Below the pieces are notes generated by a model, which saw only the letters and a list, made by a program, of their open reading frames with translations, did not search any database and was not told the DNA's origin. The position numbers were made by a program, and so were the translations under genes. A stretch of 64,000 bases of DNA, from assembly GCA_963677085.2 (NCBI GenBank), contig CAXXFH010000006.1, forward strand, positions 434,001-498,000. The letters are read 5' to 3'. Below are positions 18,595-27,238 of this stretch, piece after piece. Source of the stretch: G963677085 sp963677085. Lineage in GTDB: Bacteria; Planctomycetota; Planctomycetia; Pirellulales; Thermoguttaceae. Numbering within the stretch: position 1 is the first letter of the stretch; every line of letters starts with the position of its first letter.

Positions 18595-21500
18595 AATGCA
18601 TCTGTAAGCTGGTCTTTGCGAATATTTGGTTGCATCCGGCTCGGCTGGTTTTCACCGCGCTGTCGGTAGTGGCTGCGGCGTGCATGGTCGTGTGGGTGGT
18701 CAGCGGTTACGACGCCCTGTTGGCGCAGTTCGACGAGTTCTCGTCGGAATACCTGGGACGCTACGACCTGTTTGTGGCGCCCGACACACCGAATTCCGCA
18801 TTTCGGCCCGGCGATCCCGACGGACCGACGATTCCCGCCACGCTGATTGCCGCGTTGCGCGACGACCCGGCGGTGGCGGAGGTTGACCCGGTCGTGCAAT
18901 TGCAGATCACGGTGGAGACGAACGACGAGAAGGCAGGCGGCCCGGGGCGGAGGCCGTCTGGTCCGGCTGCTGGTGGTCGAGGACCTGGGCAGCGAGGATC
19001 TAGTCGGCGAGGGCCTGGGCAACGGGTGCCCGGTAATCGAGAGGTTGGCCAAGGTGGTTTGGGACAAGATGGGCCGGGACAAAACAGGCGATCCGCCCTC
19101 ACCCCCGGCCCCTCTCCCGACGCGGGAGAGGGGAGACGCGCGCGGGCGGCCAACTCCACTAGGCCGACAAACGCCCGTTCACCGCAAGGTGGTGGAAGGC
19201 CGTTGTGGCGACCCAATCCGACGCTCGAAGGAACCAACGCCACGCAGCCACCCTACCCGATGGTCGAGGGCCAATGGATCGACCCGGCCAAGCCCGAGTT
19301 GATGCAAGCGGCCATTAGCAGCAACACGGCCGAACAACTGGGGATCGCCGTGGGCGACGACCTGAAGGTTGAGTCGAAAGCTGGAAAGTTTACGCTGAAA
19401 ATCGTCGGCATTGTCGAGCAGGTTTCGTTGCGAGGTGGCGGGCCACGTATGCGATTCATGGCCTTGCGCGGCCCGGCTACGTCGGCCTTGTACGTGCCGG
19501 TCGCCCTGGCCGAGAAGATCAACGGTCGGCCGGCTGATGCCAGTTTCGTCAACATCGCGCTGACCGAGGGCACCAATGCCGACGAGTTCCGCGCGAAGTG
19601 GTCGGCTCGCTTGGCCGAGCTGACACCACCGGCCATGCTGAAGGCGTGTGACGATGTGGGCAGCGAATTGAAAGAGGGCCGTTCGGCCGCCGGCGTACGC
19701 AACCAGGCTTACTCGGCTACGGGCATCGCGCTGTTGGCCGCACTGTTCATCATCCTAACCACATTGAGCATGGGCGTCGACGAACGGATCCGTCAATTCG
19801 CCGTATTGCGCGCGGTTGCTTTCACTCGGGCGAAGGTGGCGACGATGATTGCCGTCGAAAGCCTCGTGCTGGCGGCCGTCGGCTGGTTGGGCGGCTTGGC
19901 TGCCGGCTGGGCCCTTCTGCGAATAGCCAGCGGCGTACAGCCCGACTTGTTCCGCAATGGTGGGACTCTCGGCATTTGGGCAATCGTGTTGTCGGGCATT
20001 TGCGCCTTCGGCGGCGCGCTGGCAGCGGCCGTCTTGCCTGCATGGCGGGCGACGCGCATCAGCCCGTTAGACGCCATGGTGCCGCGTCCGTCGTTCCGAC
20101 CGTCGCGGCTGTCGCTGGTGGCCGTTGTCTTGGGGTTTGCGTTGATTGCCGTCAATCCGCTGCTGGTATACGTCATTCCCATGCCGGATGAATCCCGCTA
20201 CGGTATCTATCTGGCGATCGGCTGCACATGTATGGCCGTGGGGTTTGTGTTGCTGGCCCCGTTGACGATTGTAGCCACTGAGCGGATCTTGGGTCCGCTG
20301 GTCGCCAAATTGTTGGGAACCGACGGGCGGTTGCTCAGCACCCAGCTGACGAGCAATATGTGGCGTACGCTGGGGACCACGATGGCGCTGAGCCTTGGCT
20401 TGGGACTGTTCGTGGCGATCCAGACTTGGGGTTATTCGATGCTCGGCCCGTTTGTGCCGGGCAATTGGGCCCCCGACGTGCTCGTTTGTCTTCGGATGGG
20501 CGGATTGCCCGACGCGGAAATCGAGAACGTTCAACAACTGAAGGGCGTGGCACCCGGTCAGTGTATCCCGTTGGCCGTCGAGCAACCCAAGCTGGCCGAG
20601 GACATCACGGGCAGCAAAGATCGCAATTCGGTCGCCCGGCAAGATAACGTCATCATGATCGGCCTTGATCCGGAAAAGGGCCTCGGCGGTTCCGATCCGC
20701 TGTTGAAACTGGACTTCGTCGAGGGCAACCGCGACGAGGTGGTTGAAAAGCTCAAACAGGGTCGATACTGCGTGGTGCCCGACCACTTCCTCCGCGCCAC
20801 GGGCCTTTCGATCGGCGGCAAGTTCGCGCTGCTGCCGGTCGAAGGCGAAGAAAAACCGGTCGAGTACACAATCGCCGGCGCGGTGACATTGCCCGGCTGG
20901 CACTGGATGACGAAATTCTCGGGACTGCGCCGCCGCAGTGGTCGCTCGGCCGCCATGGTGTTTGCTGCCTACGACGACGTGCGTCGCGACTTCCATCTCG
21001 ACAAAACCAACTTCTTCTGGCTCAATACCGACAAGAGCGTTCCGATCGACGAGTTGGGCAATTCTTTGGAGGAGATCGCCCAACGACACGTGGGCGAGAA
21101 GCAGCCAGTCAACATGCAGGGAACTTGGGCGTTTGCCGCGCAAAACTTCGGCTCCTCCGTCCGGATTACCACGCCGGACCAAATTCGCGGCCGCATCGGC
21201 ACCCGGGCCGACAGCATGATCTGGGGTATGAGCCAACTGCCCCTGGTGACACTGGCAGTCACCTCGCTCGGCATGATCAACGCCATCCTGGCTTCGATTC
21301 GCGCACGCCGCTGGGAGATGGGCGTATTGCGATCGGTAGGGCTGACTCGCTTCGGCCTGATTCGGTTGATCCTTTGCGAGGCCCTGTTGGTTGGGCTGGT
21401 CGCCTGCTTGCTGAGTCTGGCGTTCGGGGTGATGGCCGGCTGGTGCGGGGCGGGTATTTCGCAATACGTGAGCTTCTTCGGCGGTATGGATACGCCGCTG

Positions 21501-21638
21501 ATCGTGCCCTGGTCAAAGCTGTCGATGGGGCTGGGGGCCGCGCTGCTGTTGTGCCTGGCTGCCGCGTTGGGACCTGCCGTGTGGACCGGACGCTCGCAGC
21601 CGCTCGATCTGCTGCAGGCCGGCCGTGCTGCCATGTAG
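18591..21638 (+). CDS. FtsX/MacB-type ABC permease with repeat-derived linker
   Basis: 1015 residues. The N-terminal helix (about 17-40) is followed by a periplasmic domain, then FtsX-like helices around 380-490, more helices around 510-620, a second periplasmic domain, and a C-terminal FtsX bundle (LAVTSLGMINAILASIRARRWEMGVLRSVG and following). This is the duplicated LolCE/MacB-like layout in one chain. Residues about 113-215 are an unusual low-complexity linker with GPGQ-type repeats and the peptide ALTPGPSPDAGEG, which is encoded by a palindromic repeat (19096-19136). ATG overlaps the ATPase stop. Likely substrate: lipoprotein or peptide; not determinable. Confidence 0.88.
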   Translation: MKCICKLVFANIWLHPARLVFTALSVVAAACMVVWVVSGYDALLAQFDEFSSEYLGRYDLFVAPDTPNSAFRPGDPDGPTIPATLIAALRDDPAVAEVDPVVQLQITVETNDEKAGGPGRRPSGPAAGGRGPGQRGSSRRGPGQRVPGNREVGQGGLGQDGPGQNRRSALTPGPSPDAGEGRRARAANSTRPTNARSPQGGGRPLWRPNPTLEGTNATQPPYPMVEGQWIDPAKPELMQAAISSNTAEQLGIAVGDDLKVESKAGKFTLKIVGIVEQVSLRGGGPRMRFMALRGPATSALYVPVALAEKINGRPADASFVNIALTEGTNADEFRAKWSARLAELTPPAMLKACDDVGSELKEGRSAAGVRNQAYSATGIALLAALFIILTTLSMGVDERIRQFAVLRAVAFTRAKVATMIAVESLVLAAVGWLGGLAAGWALLRIASGVQPDLFRNGGTLGIWAIVLSGICAFGGALAAAVLPAWRATRISPLDAMVPRPSFRPSRLSLVAVVLGFALIAVNPLLVYVIPMPDESRYGIYLAIGCTCMAVGFVLLAPLTIVATERILGPLVAKLLGTDGRLLSTQLTSNMWRTLGTTMALSLGLGLFVAIQTWGYSMLGPFVPGNWAPDVLVCLRMGGLPDAEIENVQQLKGVAPGQCIPLAVEQPKLAEDITGSKDRNSVARQDNVIMIGLDPEKGLGGSDPLLKLDFVEGNRDEVVEKLKQGRYCVVPDHFLRATGLSIGGKFALLPVEGEEKPVEYTIAGAVTLPGWHWMTKFSGLRRRSGRSAAMVFAAYDDVRRDFHLDKTNFFWLNTDKSVPIDELGNSLEEIAQRHVGEKQPVNMQGTWAFAAQNFGSSVRITTPDQIRGRIGTRADSMIWGMSQLPLVTLAVTSLGMINAILASIRARRWEMGVLRSVGLTRFGLIRLILCEALLVGLVACLLSLAFGVMAGWCGAGISQYVSFFGGMDTPLIVPWSKLSMGLGAALLLCLAAALGPAVWTGRSQPLDLLQAGRAAM
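19096..19136 (+). repeat. Palindromic repeat inserted in frame in a permease gene
   Basis: CCCCTCTCCC and GGGAGAGGGG arms around a short loop, preceded by ccctcacccccggc. In the gene's frame it encodes ALTPGPSPDAGEG. This is the classic translated form of a widespread bacterial intergenic palindrome. It sits in the low-complexity linker of the FtsX-like permease at about residues 169-181. Confidence 0.75.
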
Positions 21639-22098
21639 ACGATTGTTTCGTCGACTTCGCGGTTCCTATGTTGTCTCTTTCGTTCCCGAGCTTCGTAGGT
21701 GTTTAGCCTGGTGGCATCCAGACGGCTGTGGGTTTCTTGTTATCAGAAAATACCCCCGGCGTGAACGCTGGGGCTAAGAAAGGGTGGATGCGGCAGAATC
21801 TTATTGACGTTTGCATAGCTAATGAGCGGAGGGCGACCAACGGGAGCCTGGGTTTCCAGGCGTTCGGCTTTCCGAAACGGATCATTTTCGATGCAAGCAT
21901 CAATAGACTTCGACTTCGCAGCCCTCCCGCTCTCGCCCGCTCAAAAATTTGCCAGGCCACCTGCCGCGCGGTATAAGGGCATTACGGGCAGATTTTTCGG
22001 TCCCTCGACGGTTCGATGCCTCTTGCGATTTTGAAGTTGGGCAGCCTGCCTTCGCGTTTTCCTTCCTCACACACTACATTCCCTTCGGAGGTGTCCTC
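21639..22098. other. Intergenic region with a family B element
   Basis: 460 bp between the ABC permease and the Gfo/Idh/MocA gene. It contains the family B element at 21802-21905. The remainder shows no gene; it presumably carries the promoter for the oxidoreductase gene. Confidence 0.5.
21802..21905 (+). mobile_element. Family B MITE-like element, copy 2 (best conserved ends)
   Basis: 104 bp with terminal inverted repeats TATTGAcgtTTGCAT and, at the other end, ATGCAAgcaTCAATA. They match except for the central three bases. The core contains gagggcgaccaacgggagcc and an internal hairpin (ttcggctttccgaa). There is no coding capacity. The outer TA on each side would fit a TA target duplication. 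Other copies: 1265-1367, 25282-25384 and a diverged one at 61021-61121. Confidence 0.75.
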
Positions 22099-23424
22099 AT
22101 GAGTTATCAGACCAGTCGTCGTCGTTTTTTGCAGACCACGGCGGCCACCAGTGTTGGTTACTGGGTGGCCGGAGGCGTGAAGGCGCAAGAAAGCAAGTCG
22201 CCGAACGAGAAGATCAACATGGCCAGCATCGGTATCGGCGGCAAAGGATCGAGCGACTCGACCGACGCCGGTAACTTTGGTCAGATGGTTGCCATTTGCG
22301 ACGTCGACCGGGGACGCCTTAAGGGCGCCGGCAAGCGTTTTGCGGACGCCGAGGCCTTTGTCGATTTCCGGGAGATGCTCGACAAATTGGGCGACAAGAT
22401 CGATGCGGTCACGGTCAGCACGCCCGACCATATGCACGCCCCTGCCGCTCTGGCCGCCATGCGGTTGGGCAAGCATTGCTTCTGCCAAAAGCCACTGACT
22501 CACTCGGTCTACGAGTCGCGCGTGATGGCCAAGGTCGCTCGCGAGAAGGGCGTGAAGACGCAAATGGGCAACCAGGGCACGGCAAGCAACGGTATCCGCG
22601 AGACGGCCTCGCTGGTGAAAAGCGGTTTTCTCGGCACGCCGAAAGAAGTCCACGTTTGGACGAACCGGCCGATCTGGCCGCAAGGCGGTCCGCGTTCCGA
22701 GCCGAAGGATCCGCCCGAAACGCTGGCCTGGGACCTTTGGCTTGGCGTGGCGCCGAAACGCCCCTACGGTGCCAATTACCATCCTTTTGCATGGCGCGGC
22801 TGGTGGGACTTCGGCACGGGCGCGTTGGGCGACATGGGCTGCCACACGATCAACACGCCTTACATGGCCCTCGACCTGAAAGACCCGATTGCGATTCAGG
22901 CAACTACCTCGGGGCACAACGGCGACAGCTTCCCCAAGTGGTCGGTCATCACCTACGAGTTCGCTGCCACCGACACCCGCCCGGCCTTGAAGATGACCTG
23001 GTACGATGGCGGCAAGCGACCCGACAAGGATTTGCTCGACGGCGACATCCCCGACGCCTGCGGCAGTTTGATCATCGGCGAGAAGGGCAAGATTTGCTCC
23101 AACGGCAATGGCTCGGGGTACAAGATCTACGGTGGATTGAAGAAGCCCGAGACGATCGATTTCGTCAAGTCGCCTGGCCACTTCGCCGAATGGGTCGAAG
23201 CGATCCGTGGTGGCGGGGAGGCGGTTTCCAACTTCCCGGACTATGCCTGTGGACTCAACGAGTTGGTCCTGTTGGGCAACTTGGCGGTCTGGGAAGCGCC
23301 GGAAGCCGACAAGACGGGCAAGAAGGTCGCGTGGGACGCCAAGGCCATGAAGGTAACGAATATCGACGGCCTGGACCACATCCTTAAACCGACCTATCCC
23401 GAGGGTTATCAACTCGACGGGTAA
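22099..23424 (+). CDS. Gfo/Idh/MocA family oxidoreductase, Tat-exported
   Basis: 441 residues. It opens with a twin-arginine type signal (TSRRRFLQTTAATSVGYWVAGG), followed by the NAD(P)-binding Rossmann domain (KINMASIGIGGKGSSDS, then MVAICDVDRGR). The family motif is VSTPDHMHAPAALAAMRLGKHCFCQKPLTH, with the EKP-type Lys in QKP, and the alpha/beta substrate domain has the planctomycete pattern RGWWDFGTGALGDMGCHTIN. Members oxidise or reduce sugar-like substrates, and exported planctomycete paralogues are thought to act on polysaccharide-derived sugars. The start ATG 22099 has GGAGG seven bases upstream; the longer upstream frame is repeat-derived. Confidence 0.93.
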   Translation: MSYQTSRRRFLQTTAATSVGYWVAGGVKAQESKSPNEKINMASIGIGGKGSSDSTDAGNFGQMVAICDVDRGRLKGAGKRFADAEAFVDFREMLDKLGDKIDAVTVSTPDHMHAPAALAAMRLGKHCFCQKPLTHSVYESRVMAKVAREKGVKTQMGNQGTASNGIRETASLVKSGFLGTPKEVHVWTNRPIWPQGGPRSEPKDPPETLAWDLWLGVAPKRPYGANYHPFAWRGWWDFGTGALGDMGCHTINTPYMALDLKDPIAIQATTSGHNGDSFPKWSVITYEFAATDTRPALKMTWYDGGKRPDKDLLDGDIPDACGSLIIGEKGKICSNGNGSGYKIYGGLKKPETIDFVKSPGHFAEWVEAIRGGGEAVSNFPDYACGLNELVLLGNLAVWEAPEADKTGKKVAWDAKAMKVTNIDGLDHILKPTYPEGYQLDG

Positions 23425-23439
23425 CTCTTTGGATCGACC

Positions 23440-23524
23440 GATAAAAGCTTGCCGGTTCGCCGGGCCGTGCTTCGCAACGGCCCTCGGGTTTCGGCCTTGA
23501 AAACGGTAAGTTGTTTTTCGGGCC
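23440..23524 (-). repeat. Family C palindromic repeat, copy 3
   Basis: Starts 15 bp after the oxidoreductase stop codon. Arms cgggccgtg and acggccctcg; its reverse complement gives 'cgttttcaaggccgaaaccc', which spans the site where copy 4 is interrupted. Confidence 0.75.
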
Positions 23525-23560
23525 ACCCTTTGCCGAACGTAAACTTCTGAATACTGAGTA

Positions 23561-23587
23561 CCATGGCCACGCTTGTCGTGGCCATGG
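23561..23587 (+). repeat. REP-like perfect hairpin with CTTGT loop
   Basis: CCATGGCCACG / CGTGGCCATGG, an 11-bp perfect stem with loop CTTGT. The stem differs from other copies in this window but the loop is the same as in the RAYT-flanking hairpin at 60475-60497. Confidence 0.7.
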
Positions 23588-23966
23588 TTTTGCGCGGCAA
23601 GCACGCCCACACTGGCACCCGATCCGTCAATCGAGGTTTGTCTGACCACCAGCCTTCGTGCGGTTCGTTACCCATGGATAACCCCCGGCTGGTTCGGGCG
23701 AGGGGGTGTGGGTTTGTCGTTGTATCTTGTTGTCTGTCAGTGGGTTGCGCCGATTGCTCGTCCCCCCTTCTCTTCGGCGCCCCGGTGCCTTAGCATATCT
23801 CTAACATCGAGCTAACGGTACGCTAATGTGCTGCCCCCCCGCGGATTCGCGCGGAGTCTCTTCGTGCGAAACCTCGCGGTTCTGGGGAAGTCGTAGTCTG
23901 CCACCGGCATTCGGCGTGGTGCGTCCGTCAGTCCGATTCGCTCCGCACGAGTCTTGAGGCCCCACA

Positions 23967-24069
23967 GGGCGGCAGGGCCGCCAACCAAACGATGCTACCG
24001 CACCCAGGCAAGAAGCCGCTCCCGCTGGTCGCTAAACTTTGGCAAAAACTTTGAGGTTGGCAGTACAGG
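23967..24069 (+). repeat. Family A intergenic repeat, copy 4
   Basis: gggcggcagggccgcc start, core ctcccgctggtcgct, ending 'tttgaggttggcagtacagg' 24 bp before the GTG start of the Na/phosphate transporter gene. Confidence 0.8.
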
Positions 24070-24093
24070 CACACCGTAGGCAACGGGTACAAC

Positions 24094-25245
24094 GTGAGCA
24101 TACGACATACGCAGACCTGGATTCGGCTGGGCCTCTTCCTTTTGATGCTCTACTGCTTTCTCGCCGCCATCGAGTTGTTTGGCGATGCGATCGAAATGGT
24201 CGGGCATGAAACGGCCCAGGATCTCTTCCGCGGATTGCGTAACCCGTTTGCTGGGTTGGCCGTGGGCATTTTGGCCACCGTGTTGGTGCAGAGTTCGTCG
24301 GTCACGACCAGCACCGTGGTGGCCATGGTCGGGGCTCCAGTGGTGGTGGCCGGGGCCAGCGGGCCCGACCCGTTGCCGTTGGCCTACGCGGTGCCCATGA
24401 TCATGGGGGCCAATATCGGAACCTCGGTTACCAATACCCTGGTCGCTATGGGACATGTGACGCGAGGGCATGAATTCCGTCGGGCCTTCGCCGGGGCAAC
24501 CGTCCACGATCTGTTCAATCTACTCACGGTACTGTTCCTCTTTCCCCTGGAATTGGCAACCGGATATCTGCGGAAGTCGGCCGAATATTTGGTGGCCCTG
24601 TTGCCGTTGCAAAATGCCGGGGGAGGGTTCAAAAGCCCCATTAAAGCTGCCGTAAAGTGGCTGGCCGGAAATGTCGAATCGGTTTTGCACGACGGGCTGA
24701 GAATTCCCGAAGGACCGCTACTAGCCGCGGCGTTGTTTCTCGTGGCCCTGGTGGTGGTTATTGCCTCGCTGGTGGTCATCACGAAGAATATGAAGGTGTT
24801 GATGGCCGACCATATCGAAGAGTGGCTCAATCGGGTGCTTAAACGAAGCGGAATGCTGGGATTGCTCATCGGTGTGTTTATGACGGTGCTGGTGCAGTCG
24901 TCGAGCATCACCACCTCATTGCTTGTGCCCATGTTTGGAGCGGGAATCCTTACCCTCGAGGCAGGATTTCCTATTATGCTAGGAGCGAATATCGGTACCA
25001 CGATCACCGCCTTGCTAGCGGCCAGCGTGACAGGACCGGCCGGGCTGACCATCGCCCTGGTTCACCTGTTGTTCAACCTCTCGGGAACCTTGCTTTTCTT
25101 TCCCGTGCGGTTCATGCGACGGATTCCCATCTGGCTGGCCGAGCACTTGGCCGACTTGGCCGTGCGGAATCGTATTTGGGTAGCGGTTTATGTGTTGGGG
25201 ACGTTTATTGTCGCTCCCCTGTTGGGTATTTTGATCTGGAAGTAA
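24094..25245 (+). CDS. Na+/phosphate cotransporter (PNaS / NptA family)
   Basis: 383-residue membrane protein with the inverted-repeat architecture of Na/Pi cotransporters. Each half carries a QSSS motif: VLVQSSSVTTSTVVAM near 66-81 and VLVQSSSITTSLLVPM near 266-281. Each half also has the companion MIMGANIGTSVTNT or IMLGANIGTTITAL. These motifs form the Na+ and phosphate sites in the family. The start is GTG 24094, with no strong ribosome-binding site. A family A repeat lies directly upstream. The PhoU-like gene follows 222 bp downstream, a pairing often seen with this transporter family. Confidence 0.93.
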   Translation: MSIRHTQTWIRLGLFLLMLYCFLAAIELFGDAIEMVGHETAQDLFRGLRNPFAGLAVGILATVLVQSSSVTTSTVVAMVGAPVVVAGASGPDPLPLAYAVPMIMGANIGTSVTNTLVAMGHVTRGHEFRRAFAGATVHDLFNLLTVLFLFPLELATGYLRKSAEYLVALLPLQNAGGGFKSPIKAAVKWLAGNVESVLHDGLRIPEGPLLAAALFLVALVVVIASLVVITKNMKVLMADHIEEWLNRVLKRSGMLGLLIGVFMTVLVQSSSITTSLLVPMFGAGILTLEAGFPIMLGANIGTTITALLAASVTGPAGLTIALVHLLFNLSGTLLFFPVRFMRRIPIWLAEHLADLAVRNRIWVAVYVLGTFIVAPLLGILIWK

Positions 25246-25246
25246 G

Positions 25247-25437
25247 GACGGCCGGAAAAATAACTCACCGTTTTCAAGGCCTATTGATATCTGCATTAAT
25301 AATGATCGCTTCGGAAAGCCGAACGCCTGGAAATCCAGGCTCCCGTTGGTCGCCCTCCGCTCATTGGCTATGCAGGCCTCAATAACGCGAGGGCCGTCGC
25401 GAAGCACGGCCCGGTAAGTCAGAAAGTTATTTGTCGG
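25247..25437 (+). repeat. Family C repeat, copy 4, split by a family B element
   Basis: Left part 'aggacggccggaaaaataactcaccgttttcaaggcc' type sequence ends at 25281, and the right part resumes at 25385 with 'acgcgagggccgtcgcgaagcacggcccgg...gttatttgtcgg'. Together they match the intact copies at 8560-8648 and, reversed, 23440-23524. The intervening 103 bp is the family B element. Confidence 0.8.
25282..25384 (-). mobile_element. Family B MITE-like element inserted in a family C repeat
   Basis: 103 bp with ends TATTGAtatCTGCAT and ATGCAGgccTCAATA, in reverse orientation to the copy at 21802. It interrupts a family C repeat; removing it and one TA restores an alignment with intact family C copies to within about one base. 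This is direct evidence of insertion. Confidence 0.85.
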
Positions 25438-25467
25438 TTTGTCTAAACGGATTCAGGGAGGTCCAAG

Positions 25468-26148
25468 ATGTTTCACTGGTTTTCGACCGAAGCGGGCAAG
25501 GCAGGGCTCGAACAACTCCGCACCGAGTTTGGCGAGATGTTGACCTCGGGCCAGCACGCCTTCGACATGGCTACCGATGCGCTCTTTGGTCGCGTCGATC
25601 CCGAAACCGTTCGCAAGGACCTCTTCGCCACCGATAAACGTATTAATAAGGCCGAACGTCGCATCCGGCGCGAACTGGTCGTGCATGCCTCGGTTCATGG
25701 AACCACCGATTTCCCGGCTTGCCTCGTGCTGATGAGCATCGTCAAAGACGCCGAACGGGTGGGCGACAACGCCAAAAACCTCTTCGATCTGGCTAAGCTC
25801 GCCCCGCACCCTCCGGCCGGTGCCGATCTGCAAACCTTTTTGAATCTCAAAGAACGAATCTCGCGGGCGATGGGACTTTGCCACGAGATTTTCGATCTGT
25901 CGGACGAAAGCGGCGCGAAGAAACTCATCGTCGACAGCCGAGCCGTCGAAGATCTGTGCGACGGGCGCATCGAGCAGTTCGTCGAGGGCGAAGAAACCGA
26001 CGAGCCCTGCATGGTGGCGACCTACGTGCTGATTTATCGCTACTTCAAACGAACGGCCGCCCATGTACGCAACATCGCCTCGAGCGTGGTGCAACCGCTG
26101 CACAAGCTCGATTTCACCTCGAAGATCACGGCCGATGATAGCCAGTAA
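25468..26148 (+). CDS. PhoU-like protein
   Basis: 226 residues, all alpha-helical in character. PhoU-type motifs include the acidic metal-cluster pattern DAERVGDNAKNLFDLA near 94-109 and a second-half equivalent near RYFKRTAAHVRNIASSV. In PhoU these E/DxxxD elements bind iron or other metals and the protein modulates phosphate transport and PhoR signalling. Located downstream of a Na/phosphate cotransporter; in many bacteria the two are fused or adjacent, so it probably regulates that transporter. ATG 25468 is preceded by GGGAGG. Confidence 0.85.
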   Translation: MFHWFSTEAGKAGLEQLRTEFGEMLTSGQHAFDMATDALFGRVDPETVRKDLFATDKRINKAERRIRRELVVHASVHGTTDFPACLVLMSIVKDAERVGDNAKNLFDLAKLAPHPPAGADLQTFLNLKERISRAMGLCHEIFDLSDESGAKKLIVDSRAVEDLCDGRIEQFVEGEETDEPCMVATYVLIYRYFKRTAAHVRNIASSVVQPLHKLDFTSKITADDSQ

Positions 26149-26157
26149 GACGCCGTT

Positions 26158-26781
26158 CTAAAACTCGGGTGCCAATCGCCGCGCTTCCGTCAAGGCGGCT
26201 TGCTTAACGGTCTCCGCTTCGGGGGCAAGCGTGGGTTCGACGACGATCGATCGCGGCGTGTCGAACCCGATGAACCGCAGCCAGGTTTCCAGGTAGGGTT
26301 TTTGCAGATCGAGCGAGGCTGTCGCGCTGTCGGCCGCGTAGGTGCCGCCGCGGCTGTAGACGACTAGTGCCGGTCGACCGGTGACCAAGCCCGCAAAACC
26401 GCTTTCTGGCGAAAAGCTGAATGTCAGGCCCGGCTGGGTGATGACGTCGATGAAGTGCTTCAGCCGGTAAGGAATGCCGAAGTTCCACATCGGCACGCTG
26501 AAGACATACTTCTCGGCCGCCTTGAATCGTTCGGCCATGTCGACCACCGTCTGCCAGGCGGCAGCCTGTTGGGGCGTGTGTTGTTGTCCGTGGAGGATGG
26601 CGTACTTAGCGTTGATCGTCTCGCCGTCAAACGTGGGCAAGTCGATTGCCCAGAGGTCGAGCGTTTCGACTGTATCGGCCGGATGGCTGGTGGTGTAGGC
26701 GTCGAGGAACGCCCGGGCGACGGCGATCGAACTGGAGCGGTCTTTTCGTGGCGAGGCTTCAACGTAAAGGAGCTTTGTCAT
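26158..26781 (-). CDS. azoR: FMN-dependent NADH-azoreductase / quinone reductase
   Basis: 207 residues, flavodoxin-like fold. N-terminal MTKLLYVEASPRKDRSSS is the FMN phosphate-binding loop of the AzoR family. It is followed by VPMWNFGIPYRLKHFID (about 89-105) and YSRGGTY near 139-145, both conserved AzoR motifs around FMN. The enzyme reduces quinones and azo or nitro compounds with NADH; the physiological role is usually thiol or quinone stress. Start ATG 26781 with GGGGGGA upstream. Convergent with the PhoU-like gene, the stop codons being 9 bp apart. Confidence 0.92.
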   Translation of the reverse strand: MTKLLYVEASPRKDRSSSIAVARAFLDAYTTSHPADTVETLDLWAIDLPTFDGETINAKYAILHGQQHTPQQAAAWQTVVDMAERFKAAEKYVFSVPMWNFGIPYRLKHFIDVITQPGLTFSFSPESGFAGLVTGRPALVVYSRGGTYAADSATASLDLQKPYLETWLRFIGFDTPRSIVVEPTLAPEAETVKQAALTEARRLAPEF

Positions 26782-27238
26782 GGGATTATCCCCCCCATCT
26801 GATTCCGGAAATGTCATCGGAATTCTAGGGAGATGGCCGTGAAAGTCCAACGATGCGGGGCGTGGTCGCGCATTGTTTGCGCCACCCGATTTCGCGACAT
26901 CGTTGCCGTACCCGACCTCTGTAACCGCTGTCACCGGAATTTACCCTACGCGCTGGCCTGCTGGTCGGTGTGGGTGGCCACGAAGACCCAACCCCACAAG
27001 ACGTGGCAAGCTAGGCTTGTTTGATCGTCTGCACGCCGTCGCCAAGCCGCCCGCGCTGTGTGGAGGCCTCGCCTTTTGGGCGCCCCCATGCGGGTGGGAT
27101 AGGCAGTGATGTGTCGATCGGGAAAATACGGAGGACCGTTTCGGGGCGCCCCAGGCGGTTTTTCGCAACAAACGGCGTCCCTCGGCGAATACACCGTAGG
27201 CATTCCCCTGAACCGGGAAGAAGGCCGGAGAATACGCC
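26782..27238. other. Intergenic region upstream of the flotillin module
   Basis: About 460 bp between divergent genes, expected to hold the promoter of the three-gene module. Ribosome-binding site CCGGAG lies just before ATG 27239. No gene, recognised repeat or clear promoter box. Confidence 0.45.

Larger units (their letters stand above)
23425..24093. other. Intergenic region rich in hairpins
   Basis: About 670 bp with a family C repeat (23440-23524), a perfect 11-bp hairpin (23561-23587) and a family A repeat (23967-24069) next to the start of the Na/phosphate transporter. No gene is supportable in the remainder. Confidence 0.55.

Noticed and set aside
21982..23649. Minus-strand open frame of 555 codons opposite the Gfo/Idh/MocA gene
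   Set aside because: Shadow of a Tat-exported oxidoreductase; the predicted peptide has no recognisable features.
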